Below are positions 44,392-53,944 of a stretch of DNA of 64,000 bases, in pieces. The stretch comes from an uncultured Ilyobacter sp. (GTDB lineage: Bacteria; Fusobacteriota; Fusobacteriia; Fusobacteriales; Fusobacteriaceae): NCBI RefSeq assembly GCF_963668085.1, contig NZ_OY764059.1, forward strand, positions 496,001-560,000. Direction: 5' to 3'. The notes below the pieces were generated by a model. It was given only the letters and a program-made list of their open reading frames with translations, did no database searches and was not told where the DNA came from. Position numbers and translations under genes: made by a program. The stretch's first letter is position 1, and the number at the start of each line of letters is the position of its first letter.

Positions 44392-45630
44392 ATGAAAAGT
44401 TTATTTCACGGAAATTATGATAATATAAGGCCTCTGGCATATCAGATGAGGCCGAAAACACTCTTGGATTATGTGGGACAAGAGGAAATTATAGGGGAAA
44501 AAAGTGTCCTCAGAAAACTGATAGCCAAGGGTAAAATGATAAACTCTATATTCTTTGGACCACCTGGGACAGGAAAAACCTCTTTGGCAGAGATAATCGC
44601 AGAAGAGCTCAGTTACTCATTTGAAAAGATGAATGCCACAACAGCAAACCTAAGCGACTTCAGGGAAGTGGTGGAAAGAGCTAAAAGAAGAGTGGAGCTT
44701 GAAAACAAAAGAACATTATTGTTTCTCGATGAGATACACAGGTTTAATAAACTTCAGCAGGATTCACTTCTTCCTTATACAGAAGAAGGTCTCATCGTAT
44801 TGGTAGGAGCCACTACAGAAAATCCATACTACACTCTAAATAATGCCCTGCTTTCAAGATGCATGGTTTTTGAATTTAAAAAGCTTGAAGAAAGGCATAT
44901 AAGGGAACTTGTCAAAAAAGGCTGCAAACGTCTTAATATTTTAGAGAAGCTTTCTCCTGATTTAGAGGAGATCATCTTAGAACTTTCTAAGGGAGATGCA
45001 AGGGTTGCCCTGAATTATGTGGAGCTTTTTGCAAATACTGCAGAAGACTTAAATGAGAATGAATTAAAAGAGTTATTTAAGAAAAGAAATGATGCCTATC
45101 ATAAAAAAGAAGATAAATATAATATAGTGTCTGCATTTATAAAGAGTATCAGGGGAAGTGACCCAGATGCCGCTGTATACTGGATGGCTAGAATGCTCTC
45201 GGGAGGGGAAGACCCAAGATATATAGCAAGAAGGCTAATGATACTTGCCAGTGAAGATATAGGCATGGCAAATCCAGAGGCTATGCTCATAGCTCATGCC
45301 GCAATGGATGCCTCTGAAAAAATAGGGATGCCTGAAGTAAGAATAATACTTTCCCAGGCAGCTATCTATCTGGCCATATCCTCTAAAAGCAATTCTAGTT
45401 ACGAGGCTGTAAACGCAGCCCTTGATGATATATCAAAGGGGAAAATAGAAGATGTTCCAAAACATCTGAAGAATCAGTACGGCGAATTGTATAAATATCC
45501 CCACAGTCATCCGGGGAATTTTGTGCAACAAGTTTATAAAAAAGACAAAAAAAAATATTATAATCCCGGAGACAACAAAAATGAGAGGTTGATAGCACAG
45601 AAACTTTTAAAGTTGTGGGATGAAAAATAA
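44392..45630 (+). CDS. rarA: Replication-associated recombination protein A
   Basis: RarA/MgsA, 412 residues. It is a clamp-loader-like AAA+ ATPase: Walker A SIFFGPPGTGKTSLAEIIA (about 52-70), Walker B LLFLDEIHRFNKLQQD, sensor 1 VGATTENPYYTLNNALLSRC. The C-terminal helical tetramerisation domain includes RMLSGGEDPRYIARRLMILA and YPHSHPGNFVQQVY. It acts at stalled replication forks. The tRNA synthetase genes hisS and aspS follow in the same direction, with 20- and 34-base gaps. Confidence 0.95.
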   Translation: MKSLFHGNYDNIRPLAYQMRPKTLLDYVGQEEIIGEKSVLRKLIAKGKMINSIFFGPPGTGKTSLAEIIAEELSYSFEKMNATTANLSDFREVVERAKRRVELENKRTLLFLDEIHRFNKLQQDSLLPYTEEGLIVLVGATTENPYYTLNNALLSRCMVFEFKKLEERHIRELVKKGCKRLNILEKLSPDLEEIILELSKGDARVALNYVELFANTAEDLNENELKELFKKRNDAYHKKEDKYNIVSAFIKSIRGSDPDAAVYWMARMLSGGEDPRYIARRLMILASEDIGMANPEAMLIAHAAMDASEKIGMPEVRIILSQAAIYLAISSKSNSSYEAVNAALDDISKGKIEDVPKHLKNQYGELYKYPHSHPGNFVQQVYKKDKKKYYNPGDNKNERLIAQKLLKLWDEK

Positions 45631-45650
45631 ATTTACTATGAGGTGAATCT

Positions 45651-46892
45651 ATGAAATTACTGAAGGCAGTAAGAGGAACAAAAGATATTTTCGGGGAAGA
45701 GGCCTTGAAATATAATCATATAGTCAACACTGCAAAAGAGATATTTGAAGCTTATGGCTATTCAATGATCAAAATACCTATTTTTGAAGAGACAAATCTT
45801 TTTAAAAGAGGTATAGGAGAGGGAACAGACGTGGTTGAAAAGGAGATGTATACCTTCACCGACAGAGGAGACAGAAGTATAACTCTAAGACCTGAGGGAA
45901 CTGCTTCTGTAGTGAGATCTTATCTAGAACATAAGATATACGGTAAGGAAGAATTTACGAGATATTATTATACAGGATCTATGTTTAGATATGAGAGGCC
46001 TCAGGCTGGAAGGCAGAGAGAATTTAATCAGCTTGGTATAGAGGCTCTAGGAGAAGGATCTCCTATTCTAGATGCAGAAGTAATAGCCATGAGCTATACT
46101 CTCCTTGAAAAACTAGGTATCACAGATTTAGAGGTAAATATAAACTCTGTAGGTGGAAATGAATCTAGATCAAAATATAGAGAGATGCTTATAAACTTTT
46201 TGACTCCCTCAAAGGATGAGCTTTGTGAAGACTGCAGGACGAGATATGAAAAAAACCCATTGAGGGTTTTGGACTGTAAAAATCCAAAATGCAAAGAGAT
46301 AACTGAAGAGGCTCCTAGCATAATAGATTCATTGAATCAAGAGGAAAGAGAACACTATGAGTCAGTAAAAAAATATCTTGATATTTTCGGAATCAAATAC
46401 AGAGAAAATCCAAGGCTCGTAAGGGGTCTAGACTACTATTCAAGCACAGTATATGAGGTAATTACAAATAAACTTGGGTCCCAGGGAACAGTCCTAGGTG
46501 GAGGAAGATATGACAACCTCTTAAAACAGCTTGGGAATAGAGAGATTCCAGCAGTTGGCTTTGCCGCAGGAATCGAAAGACTGATGATGCTTCTTGAAGA
46601 CTATCCTAGAAACAATCCCGAGGTATTTATAGCTTGGCTTGGAGAAGATGAAGCGACCTATGCTTTCGGAATAGCCAAGGCTCTACGGGACGCAGGGATA
46701 AAAACTTGTATCGAGTTTTCAAGCAGGTCTCTAAAGGCTTCTATGAAAAAAGCCGATAAACTTGGAGTAGGGCATGCAATTATCATAGGTGATGAAGAGA
46801 TGGCCAAGGAGAAGATGGTTCTTAAGAACTTTCAAGAGAGAACACAGGAAAGTCTGGGTTTAGAGGATGTTATTGAAAGATTGAAAAAATAG
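45651..46892 (+). CDS. hisS: Histidyl-tRNA synthetase
   Basis: HisRS, 413 residues, class II. Motif 1 lies near IPIFEETNLFKRGIGEGTD, motif 2 TRYYYTGSMFRYERPQAGRQ with REFNQLG, and the histidine-A loop LVRGLDYYSSTVYEV. Motif 3 is AVGFAAGIERLMMLLED. The C-terminal anticodon-binding domain is about residues 325-413. ATG 45651 follows GAGGTG. It charges tRNA-His. A His-codon attenuator lies 17 kb downstream (63.4 kb), which would sense the charged tRNA this enzyme makes. Confidence 0.97.
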   Translation: MKLLKAVRGTKDIFGEEALKYNHIVNTAKEIFEAYGYSMIKIPIFEETNLFKRGIGEGTDVVEKEMYTFTDRGDRSITLRPEGTASVVRSYLEHKIYGKEEFTRYYYTGSMFRYERPQAGRQREFNQLGIEALGEGSPILDAEVIAMSYTLLEKLGITDLEVNINSVGGNESRSKYREMLINFLTPSKDELCEDCRTRYEKNPLRVLDCKNPKCKEITEEAPSIIDSLNQEEREHYESVKKYLDIFGIKYRENPRLVRGLDYYSSTVYEVITNKLGSQGTVLGGGRYDNLLKQLGNREIPAVGFAAGIERLMMLLEDYPRNNPEVFIAWLGEDEATYAFGIAKALRDAGIKTCIEFSSRSLKASMKKADKLGVGHAIIIGDEEMAKEKMVLKNFQERTQESLGLEDVIERLKK

Positions 46893-46926
46893 ATCGAAAT
46901 AAAACTAGCAGAGGTGATTTTTAATA

Positions 46927-48702
46927 ATGATATATAGAACGCATAACTTAGGGGAACTGAGAAAAGAGGATATAGGTAAAAAAGTAACTCTTTCAGGATG
47001 GGTTGCCACAAAAAGAGACCTTGGAGGACTTACATTTATAGACCTCAGAGACAGAGAGGGAGTCACACAGATAATATTTAATCCTGAAGAAAATGCTAGT
47101 CTGGCAGAAAAATCTCAGAAGATCAGGACAGAGGCTGTAATCAAAGTAACAGGTGAAGTGAGAGAGAGATATAGTAAGAATCCTAATATGCCTACGGGAG
47201 ATATAGAGGTTATTGTAGAAGAGCTAGAAATCCTAAATAACTGTGATGTACTTCCTTTTCAGATATCAGGTGAAGAAAACTTAAGTGAGAATATGAGACT
47301 TAAATACAGATATCTAGACTTAAGAAAGCCTAAAATGACAAGAAACCTAAAGATGAGACATAAAATGCTCATGGCAATAAGAAACTACATGGATGAAAAA
47401 GGGTTTTTGGATGTAGACACCCCTATACTGACAAAGTCAACTCCAGAAGGAGCAAGAGATTTCCTTGTACCTAGCAGAACCAACGAGGGGGATTTTTATG
47501 CCCTTCCTCAATCTCCACAGCTGTTTAAGCAGCTTCTGATGATATCGGGAGTGGAGAGATATTATCAGATTGCCAAATGCTTCAGAGACGAAGATTTGAG
47601 GGCAGACAGACAGCCTGAATTTACTCAGCTTGACATAGAGATGTCTTTTATAGAGATGGAAGATGTGATAAATGAGATAGAGGGACTTGCAAAGAGGGTA
47701 TTCCAAAGTGTTACTGAAGAAGCAGCAGATTATGAGTTCCAGAGAATGGAATATGCTGAGGCAATGGAAAGATTTGGTTCTGACAAACCTGATATCAGAT
47801 TTGGAGTAGAGCTTAAGGAACTAACAGATATAATGAAAAACTGTGGTTTTAAAGCATTTTCAGGAGTTGCTAATTCTGGAGGACTTGTAAAGGCTGTAGT
47901 TGCCCCAGGTTCTGCTGAGAATTTTTCGAGAAAAGTCTTGGGAGAATATGAGGATTATGTAAAGACTTACTTTGGTGCTAAGGGACTGGCATGGATAAAG
48001 GTAACAGAAGAAGGAATCAATTCTCCAATAGCGAAGTTTTTCTCAGAAGAGGAAATAGCCTCTATCCTTGAGAGGACAGAGGCAGTAGCTGGGGATGTAA
48101 TAATGATACTGGCTGACAGAGCAAAAGTGGTCTATGACGGACTAGGAGCCCTCAGACTAAAGCTTGGAAAAGACCTAGAGCTTATCAACAACGACGAGTA
48201 CAAATTCCTATGGATAGTTGATTTCCCTATGTTTGAGTGGAGTGAAGAGGAAGAGAGATACAAGGCTCAGCATCACCCTTTTACCTCTATAAAAGCAGAG
48301 GATATGGACGCCTTTATGGCCGGAGAGATGGACAAGGTGAGAACTAACTCTTACGACCTTGTGCTAAACGGTTCTGAAATCGGAGGAGGTTCAATCAGAA
48401 TACACAACCCTGAAGTTCAGGCCAAGGTATTTGAAAGATTAGGACTTTCAGAAGAAGAAGCCCGTGAGAAATTTGGATTCTTTATTGATGCATTTAAATA
48501 CGGGGCTCCTCCTCATGGAGGCTTAGCTTTTGGAATAGACAGATGGCTTATGGTGATGTTAAAAGAGAGCTCTATAAGAGACGTTATTCCTTTCCCGAAA
48601 ACAAACAAGGGGCAGTGCTTGATGACTGAGGCGCCTTCTAAAGTAGAAGAGGGACAGCTCGAGGAACTTTACCTTAAAAGCACCTATATTCCCGTTAAGT
48701 AA
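46927..48702 (+). CDS. aspS: Aspartyl-tRNA synthetase
   Basis: Bacterial-type AspRS, 591 residues. The N-terminal OB-fold anticodon domain ([20 protein letters not shown]) leads into class II motifs ([32 protein letters not shown]). The bacterial GAD insertion is about residues 290-420, and motif 3 is [15 protein letters not shown]. The gene follows hisS by 34 bases, a conserved pairing. Whether it also makes Asp-tRNA-Asn cannot be judged from the window. After its stop comes an independent small-RNA gene. Confidence 0.97.
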   Translation: MIYRTHNLGELRKEDIGKKVTLSGWVATKRDLGGLTFIDLRDREGVTQIIFNPEENASLAEKSQKIRTEAVIKVTGEVRERYSKNPNMPTGDIEVIVEELEILNNCDVLPFQISGEENLSENMRLKYRYLDLRKPKMTRNLKMRHKMLMAIRNYMDEKGFLDVDTPILTKSTPEGARDFLVPSRTNEGDFYALPQSPQLFKQLLMISGVERYYQIAKCFRDEDLRADRQPEFTQLDIEMSFIEMEDVINEIEGLAKRVFQSVTEEAADYEFQRMEYAEAMERFGSDKPDIRFGVELKELTDIMKNCGFKAFSGVANSGGLVKAVVAPGSAENFSRKVLGEYEDYVKTYFGAKGLAWIKVTEEGINSPIAKFFSEEEIASILERTEAVAGDVIMILADRAKVVYDGLGALRLKLGKDLELINNDEYKFLWIVDFPMFEWSEEEERYKAQHHPFTSIKAEDMDAFMAGEMDKVRTNSYDLVLNGSEIGGGSIRIHNPEVQAKVFERLGLSEEEAREKFGFFIDAFKYGAPPHGGLAFGIDRWLMVMLKESSIRDVIPFPKTNKGQCLMTEAPSKVEEGQLEELYLKSTYIPVK

Positions 48703-48748
48703 CAGTTTACAGGTACCGATATTACTGAGATGAATAAAGATTTAACTC

Positions 48749-48777
48749 TTGCAAAATAAATAATAGAGTGATATAAT
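48749..48777 (+). promoter_or_regulatory. Promoter of the 48.8-kb small RNA
   Basis: TTGCAA (48749-48754), 17-base spacer, consensus TATAAT (48772-48777). Predicted transcript start at about 48784. Confidence 0.82.
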
Positions 48778-48783
48778 TGAGTC

Positions 48784-49030
48784 AAGAAGAAGGGATACTG
48801 GCCTATTTGCTATCTTTCCTTGATGTTTTGGGCCTAAGGTCGTCAAGGGAGTTGGCGCTGTTCGCGGCACAACAGAAAAGTCACGAGGGTACAACGAACC
48901 CCTACGGACCCTGTATGTCAGCGTATATCTGACTACCACCTATAAGATATGGCGACCAAAACTATACAGGAGGCGGTAGGCTGGTTACTTTCTTTATGGA
49001 CTTTAACTATTTAAGGTCCTTTTTTATTTT
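48784..49030 (+). ncRNA. Structured small RNA between aspS and argS (class unassigned)
   Basis: A GC-richer island in an AT-rich genome, with its own promoter and terminator and no good reading frame. ACTGGCCTA (48797-48805) pairs with TAGGCTGGT (48977-48985), closing a 180-nt domain. A second long-range helix, GCTAT..CTT (48809-48816) with AAG..ATGGC (48944-48953), lies inside it. Local hairpins include CCTTGA/TCAAGG, GTTG/CAAC around GCGCTGTTCGCGGCA, GGGT/ACCC and TCAG/CTGA. The rod shape, long-range end pairing and length resemble 6S RNA, but I could not confirm 6S-specific conserved bases. It lacks T-box, RNase P, SRP and tmRNA signatures. Confidence 0.75.
48997..49030 (+). terminator. 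Terminator of the small RNA
   Basis: GGACTT pairs with AAGGTCC around TAACTATTTA, followed by TTTTTTATTTTTT. It lies 40 bases before argS, which therefore needs its own promoter or read-through. Confidence 0.88.
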
Positions 49031-49067
49031 TTGAAATTTATAGCTACATAAAAGTTGAGGAGGAAAT

Positions 49068-50780
49068 ATGATTTTAATAGAGAAGGAACTAGGGTCTATA
49101 TTCCACGAAACCATAAAAAATATATATGGTGAGCAAGAGATAAAACCCATAGATATAGAGGCTGCGTCCAACGAGAAGTTTGGAGATTTTCAGACAAACT
49201 TTGCCATGGTAAATGCCAAGGTTCTCAAAAGTAATCCTAGAGCCATAGCAGAAAATGTAGTTAATAACCTTGTGGACAACGATGTAATTGAAAAAATAGA
49301 GGTTGCTGGTCCAGGGTTTATAAATATATTTTTAAAAGAAGAGTACCTCGGAGATAGGGTAAGAAAAATATCCACTGAAAAATACGACCTGTCATTTTTA
49401 GATACTCACGGAGACGTAATAATCGATTATTCATCTCCTAACATAGCCAAAAGAATGCATATAGGACACCTGAGATCCACAATCATAGGTGATTCTATAA
49501 AGAGAATATATAGATATCTGGGATACAATGTAGTGGCAGACAACCATATAGGGGACTGGGGGACACAGTTTGGAAAACTGATAATAGGATACAGAAACTG
49601 GTTAGACAGGGAAGCCTATAAAGCTAATCCTATAGAGGAATTAGAAAGAGTATATGTAGAATTTTCCAAAAATACTGAGGAAAACCCAGAACTTGAAGAC
49701 CAGGCTAGGGAAGAGCTTAGAAAACTTCATGAGGGAGACGAGGAAAACTACGCATTATGGCAGGAATTCATCAAAGTATCCTTAGATGAGTATAATAAAG
49801 TATATGGTAGGTTAGGTGTAGACTTTGACACTTATTACGGTGAGTCTTATTATCACCACATGATGCCGGCTGTAGTAGAGGAACTATTAGAGAAAAACAT
49901 AGCCAGAGAAGATGACGGGGCAAATGTTGTATTCTTTGAAGAAAAAGACAAGCTACACCCGTGTATAGTCCAAAAGAAAGACGGGGCATTTCTTTATGCA
50001 ACTTCTGATATTGCAACTGTAAAATTCAGAAAAGAAAATTATGATGTAAATCAGATTATATATGTAACTGACGAGAGACAGCAGGATCACTTCAGGCAGT
50101 TTTTCAAGATAACGGATATGCTGGGTTGGGAAGTAAAAAAGAACCATGTGTGGTTTGGTATAATGAGATTTGCTGAAGGAATCTTCTCTTCTAGAAAAGG
50201 TAATGTAATAAGACTAGAGCAGCTTCTAGACGAGGGGAAAAAGAAAGCTTTAGAAGTGGTAGAGGAAAAGAATCCTACTCTTTCACCAGAGGAAAAGGCA
50301 AATATATCTGAAGTAGTGGGTATAGGGGCTATAAAGTATGCAGATTTGTCTCAAAACAGACAGAGCCCAGTTATATTTGAGTGGGATAAAATTCTAAGTT
50401 TTGAAGGAAACACAGCTCCTTATCTTCAGTATTCTTATGCTAGAATACAGTCTATCTTGAGAAAAGGTGCAGAAAACAACAAGGTTTTAAAGGAAGATTC
50501 TAAAATAATTTTGAAAGAATCAGCAGAAAGATCTCTGGTTCTTCACATGAGCCTTTTCCCTAAGATGGTTATGAAGGCAGCAGAGTCTTTTAGACCTAAT
50601 TTGGTTACTGACTATCTTTTTGAACTTTCAAGAAGATTCAACACTTTTTACAACTCATGTCCAATATTAAATCAAGAAGATGAGATCTTATATTCAAGAC
50701 TTCTTATTGCAGATAGAACAGCAAAAGTTTTAAAAGAGGGATTAGACCTCTTGGGAATAGGAACTGTAGACAGAATGTAA
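49068..50780 (+). CDS. argS: Arginyl-tRNA synthetase
   Basis: ArgRS, 570 residues, class I. The N-terminal Add-1 domain (IYGEQEIKPIDIEAASNEKF) is followed by the HIGH motif in SSPNIAKRMHIGHLRSTIIG (about 125-140). The adjacent DNHIGDWGTQFGKLI is ArgRS-specific. The KMSKS position has the degenerate FSSRKGNVIRL. The DALR anticodon-binding domain ends the protein (ILRKGAENNKVL). ATG 49068 follows GAGGAGG. It is preceded by the small-RNA terminator and ends at its own terminator. Confidence 0.97.
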   Translation: MILIEKELGSIFHETIKNIYGEQEIKPIDIEAASNEKFGDFQTNFAMVNAKVLKSNPRAIAENVVNNLVDNDVIEKIEVAGPGFINIFLKEEYLGDRVRKISTEKYDLSFLDTHGDVIIDYSSPNIAKRMHIGHLRSTIIGDSIKRIYRYLGYNVVADNHIGDWGTQFGKLIIGYRNWLDREAYKANPIEELERVYVEFSKNTEENPELEDQAREELRKLHEGDEENYALWQEFIKVSLDEYNKVYGRLGVDFDTYYGESYYHHMMPAVVEELLEKNIAREDDGANVVFFEEKDKLHPCIVQKKDGAFLYATSDIATVKFRKENYDVNQIIYVTDERQQDHFRQFFKITDMLGWEVKKNHVWFGIMRFAEGIFSSRKGNVIRLEQLLDEGKKKALEVVEEKNPTLSPEEKANISEVVGIGAIKYADLSQNRQSPVIFEWDKILSFEGNTAPYLQYSYARIQSILRKGAENNKVLKEDSKIILKESAERSLVLHMSLFPKMVMKAAESFRPNLVTDYLFELSRRFNTFYNSCPILNQEDEILYSRLLIADRTAKVLKEGLDLLGIGTVDRM

Positions 50781-50785
50781 TTGAA

Positions 50786-50816
50786 AAAGAGGGATAGTTT
50801 TATATCCCTCTTTTTG
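50786..50816 (+). terminator. Terminator of argS
   Basis: GAGGGATA (50789-50796) pairs with TATCCCTC (50803-50810), followed by TTTTT. Confidence 0.93.
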
Positions 50817-50868
50817 TGTATTTTTTTTTAGGATATGGGTAAATTTAACACTTTAACTGATAATTTAT

Positions 50869-50897
50869 TTGAAGTAGACTCGTCTATCTGTTAAAAT
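50869..50897 (+). promoter_or_regulatory. Promoter of the rapZ-uvrC-signalling operon
   Basis: TTGAAG (50869-50874), 17-base spacer, TAAAAT (50892-50897), about 29 bases before the rapZ ATG. Genes to 56502 follow without another obvious promoter or terminator. Confidence 0.65.
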
Positions 50898-50925
50898 CTA
50901 AGTAGATATAAAGGGGTGGAAGATA

Positions 50926-51798
50926 ATGAAGAATATTCAGTTAATAATAATAAGCGGACTAAGTGGGGCGGGAAAGACTTCTGCCATCAATTCCTTTGAA
51001 GATATGGGATATTTCACAATAGACAATGTCCCGTGCAGTATGGGGAATGTACTTTTGAAAGCAATAAAAAACGGGGATATGGACAAAAAGAAACTCTGTA
51101 TGGGTATAGATGCTCGTTCCTTTGAAAATGTAGAGGAATTTAGTTCTTTGCTAGATGAGGTAGAGGCTTCTGGTATCGACTACAGACTGATATTTTTGGA
51201 ATCAAAGGTTGAGGTTATCCTTAATAGATATAACCTAACCAGGAGAAAGCATCCCATAGAAGCTAAGACAATTTTAGATAGTATAATCAAAGAGAGAAGT
51301 ACAATGAGTGACATAAGAAAGAGAGCCTCTCTGATACTAGATACGAGCTCATTGAAACCAAGGGATATAGGTCTGAAGCTAAAAAATCTTCTTTTTGACA
51401 GAAAGGATGAAGAGATAACGGTACATTTTCAGTCCTTTGGATTCAAGTATGGGACCCCTATAGATCTAGATCTCATGTTTGATGTGAGGTTCCTAAAAAA
51501 TCCCTATTACCTAGAGGAATTGAGAGATAAAACCGGTAATGACAAAGAGGTTTCAGAATATGTAATGGGATTTCAGGAATCACAGGAATTTTTTCAAAAG
51601 CTTGTGGATATGCTGGAGTTTCTCATACCTAAATTTATAACTGAAGGAAAGAGTCACCTCTCTATAGGGGTTGGCTGCAGTGGTGGAAAACACAGGTCGG
51701 TTACCTATATAAACCTTCTAAAAGAGTATTTCTCTGGGAGAAGTGATATCCGAGTGGTGACAAGTCACAGAGAGGAAGAGAGGGGGCACTGGCTCTGA
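50926..51798 (+). CDS. rapZ: RNase adapter / nucleotide-binding protein RapZ (YvcJ)
   Basis: A P-loop protein of 290 residues. Walker A is IISGLSGAGKTSAINSFED (about 9-27), with DNVPCSMGNVLLKAI next. The C-terminal domain has VHFQSFGFKYGTPIDLDLMF, DVRFLKNPYYLEELRDKTGN and the highly conserved IGVGCSGGKHRSVTY. Family members bind sugar-nucleotide precursors and regulate RNA decay or glmS levels. uvrC follows 3 bases later, the same pairing seen in many Firmicutes-like genomes. ATG 50926 has GGGGTGG upstream. Confidence 0.95.
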   Translation: MKNIQLIIISGLSGAGKTSAINSFEDMGYFTIDNVPCSMGNVLLKAIKNGDMDKKKLCMGIDARSFENVEEFSSLLDEVEASGIDYRLIFLESKVEVILNRYNLTRRKHPIEAKTILDSIIKERSTMSDIRKRASLILDTSSLKPRDIGLKLKNLLFDRKDEEITVHFQSFGFKYGTPIDLDLMFDVRFLKNPYYLEELRDKTGNDKEVSEYVMGFQESQEFFQKLVDMLEFLIPKFITEGKSHLSIGVGCSGGKHRSVTYINLLKEYFSGRSDIRVVTSHREEERGHWL

Positions 51799-51801
51799 TA
51801 T

Positions 51802-53604
51802 ATGGATATAAAGAAAATAGATATTCCTGAAAATCCAGGTGTATACCTTATGAAAAAAGGCGATAAAGTAATATATGTGGGGAAGGCCAAGAATCTGAAA
51901 AAAAGGGTATCCTCATATTTTAACAGGGAACATATAGATGAAAAAACAAGGGAACTTGTCAAAAATATAGAAAGTCTGGATTTTATAATATGCAACAGTG
52001 AGTTAGATGCACTGGTTCTCGAAAATAATCTGATAAAAAGATATTCTCCCAAATATAACATAAGTCTCAAGGATGAGAAGACCTATCCCTATATTAAATT
52101 TACAAAGGAAGATTATCCAAAAATAACAATTATAAGGACTACCAAGTCTTTGGATACAGAAAGTGGTTATTATTTTGGTCCTTATCCCTTCGGGTGCAGA
52201 AATCTAAAAAAAACACTGATAAAGATTTTTAAAATAAGAGACTGCAAGAGGGATATGTCAAAAAAATACCCCAGACCCTGTCTAAAATATTTCATGAACC
52301 TTTGTACGGGACCCTGTGTGTATAAAGAAGTAATGCATGATTACAGAGAAAACGTAGAAAATGCAAAAAAACTCCTCAAAGGGAGAGGGAAAGAGGTCAT
52401 AGCACATCAGAGGTCAAAGATGGAGAAGGCTTCTGAAGAGCTAAGATTTGAAGAGGCTATCCTTTACAGAAATCAGCTAAAAGAGCTTGAAAATGCAGAA
52501 AAAAGTCAGGTGGCAGAACATGATAAGGCAGTAGATGAAGATTTGTTTGTATTTTCCATAGAGGGAGAAAGACTTTTCCTATGTGTTTTAAATATGAGAG
52601 ACGGTAAGATACTTGAAAAAAAATCCTCTGGGACAGACCTTAAGGGCAAGGTCTTTGATAATCTTTTTCAGGAGGTTGTGACGGACTATTATTCTAAACA
52701 CACAATTCCGAAAAATATAGTTTTTCAGAAAGAAAATGAAGAAAGCGGTGAAATATTAGGTGAATGGCTGACTTTGAAATCGGGTAAAAAAATCCATTTT
52801 CATTTTCCCAAGGTAAAAAGCCGACGAATGGAGCTGCTAGACATGGCTCTATTAAATTTACAAAGGGATATAGAGAGTTATTTTACTAGAAAAAGTGTCC
52901 TCGAGGCAGGTTTAATGAATTTATATTCCATATTGGAACTAAAAAAAATTCCTAGAAGGATAGAGTGTTTTGATATATCCAACATTCAGGGAAAGGATGC
53001 CGTAGCTTCTATGTCAGTGGCTATAGAGGGGAAACTTACAAAGAAGGAATACAGAAAATTTAAGATAAAGACCAAAGATACTCCAGATGATTTTCAGATG
53101 ATGAGAGAGGTGGCAGAAAGGCGATACTCCAAGCTTAAAGAACATGAACTTCCAGATTTGATACTTATTGACGGTGGTTTAGGACAGCTAGGTTCAGTTG
53201 GAAATATACTTAAAAAATTGAAAAAGTCTGAATTTTTAGATATAATAAGTATTGCCAAAAGAGAAGAGGAGATTTTTAAATTGGGTGAAACTACTCCCTA
53301 TATATTTCCTAAAAGTGAAGAGTCTCTCAAAATCCTCCAAAGGCTTAGGGATGAGGCACACCGGTTCGGAGTGACCTACCACAGAAAACTTAGGAGTAAA
53401 AGGGTTATATCCAGTCAATTAGACGGTATAGAGGGGATCGGACCTAAAAGAAAAGAGGCTCTTTTGAAAAAATTTGGATCAGTTTCGGCTATAAAAAAAA
53501 CCAGTGAAGATGAGCTTTGCACTATTCTTTCGGAAACGCTGGCAAAACGTCTAATCAGGGAGTTGAATGACAATGGGGAAAAAAAGGATACTGGTAATAG
53601 ATGA
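51802..53604 (+). CDS. uvrC: Excinuclease ABC subunit C
   Basis: UvrC, 600 residues. The GIY-YIG nuclease domain begins PGVYLMKKGDKVIYVGKAKN (about 9-28), with the conserved Arg in LKKRVSSYF. The UVR/UvrB-binding motif lies near residues 200-235 (EKASEELRFEEAILYRNQL). The RNase H-like second nuclease has ECFDISNIQGKDAVASM and LPDLILIDGGLGQL. The C-terminal helix-hairpin-helix is LDGIEGIGPKRKEALLKKFG. It makes both incisions in nucleotide excision repair with UvrA (28543-31371) and UvrB. The last 38 bases overlap the response-regulator gene. Confidence 0.97.
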   Translation: MDIKKIDIPENPGVYLMKKGDKVIYVGKAKNLKKRVSSYFNREHIDEKTRELVKNIESLDFIICNSELDALVLENNLIKRYSPKYNISLKDEKTYPYIKFTKEDYPKITIIRTTKSLDTESGYYFGPYPFGCRNLKKTLIKIFKIRDCKRDMSKKYPRPCLKYFMNLCTGPCVYKEVMHDYRENVENAKKLLKGRGKEVIAHQRSKMEKASEELRFEEAILYRNQLKELENAEKSQVAEHDKAVDEDLFVFSIEGERLFLCVLNMRDGKILEKKSSGTDLKGKVFDNLFQEVVTDYYSKHTIPKNIVFQKENEESGEILGEWLTLKSGKKIHFHFPKVKSRRMELLDMALLNLQRDIESYFTRKSVLEAGLMNLYSILELKKIPRRIECFDISNIQGKDAVASMSVAIEGKLTKKEYRKFKIKTKDTPDDFQMMREVAERRYSKLKEHELPDLILIDGGLGQLGSVGNILKKLKKSEFLDIISIAKREEEIFKLGETTPYIFPKSEESLKILQRLRDEAHRFGVTYHRKLRSKRVISSQLDGIEGIGPKRKEALLKKFGSVSAIKKTSEDELCTILSETLAKRLIRELNDNGEKKDTGNR

Positions 53605-53935
53605 TGAGGAAAGTATAAGATTTCTCTTAAGGGAAGTTATAGAGGATCTGGGATACCACTGTCTTGAGGCAGAGAGTGCTATAATTGGCATTGAGATTGT
53701 TGCATCTGAAAATCCCGATCTTATTATTTTGGATATACAGATGCCGCAAATGAATGGACTTGAAGCTATTCAGAAGATCAGAAAAATAAATGATAAAGTT
53801 CCTATTTTTATGCTAAGTGCCTTTAGTCATATGGAAAATGTAATTGAAAACATGGGTGTAGATGTACAGGAGTTTATTCCCAAACCTTTTGATATAGATT
53901 ATCTCAGTAAGAGAATAACAGAGGAAATGGGGTAA
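53567..53935 (+). CDS. Receiver-only response regulator (CheY-like)
   Basis: A 122-residue single receiver domain: acidic pocket IDDEES (Asp12, Asp13), phospho-acceptor Asp56 in LIILDIQMPQMNG, switch Ser in FMLSAF and Lys in EFIPKPFD. There is no output domain. It probably relays phosphorylation to the SpoIIE-type phosphatase two genes down, or interacts with a kinase encoded elsewhere. It overlaps uvrC by 38 bases and starts at ATG 53567 after AGGGAG; ATG 53573 is a possible alternative. The lipoprotein gene follows 9 bases later. Confidence 0.9.
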   Translation: MTMGKKRILVIDDEESIRFLLREVIEDLGYHCLEAESAIIGIEIVASENPDLIILDIQMPQMNGLEAIQKIRKINDKVPIFMLSAFSHMENVIENMGVDVQEFIPKPFDIDYLSKRITEEMG

Positions 53936-53944
53936 GGGGGCAAA

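Noticed and set aside
48784..49067. T-box leader for argS
   Set aside because: No antiterminator motif of the GGGTGGNACCGCG type and no specifier-loop pattern was seen, and the RNA has its own promoter and terminator.
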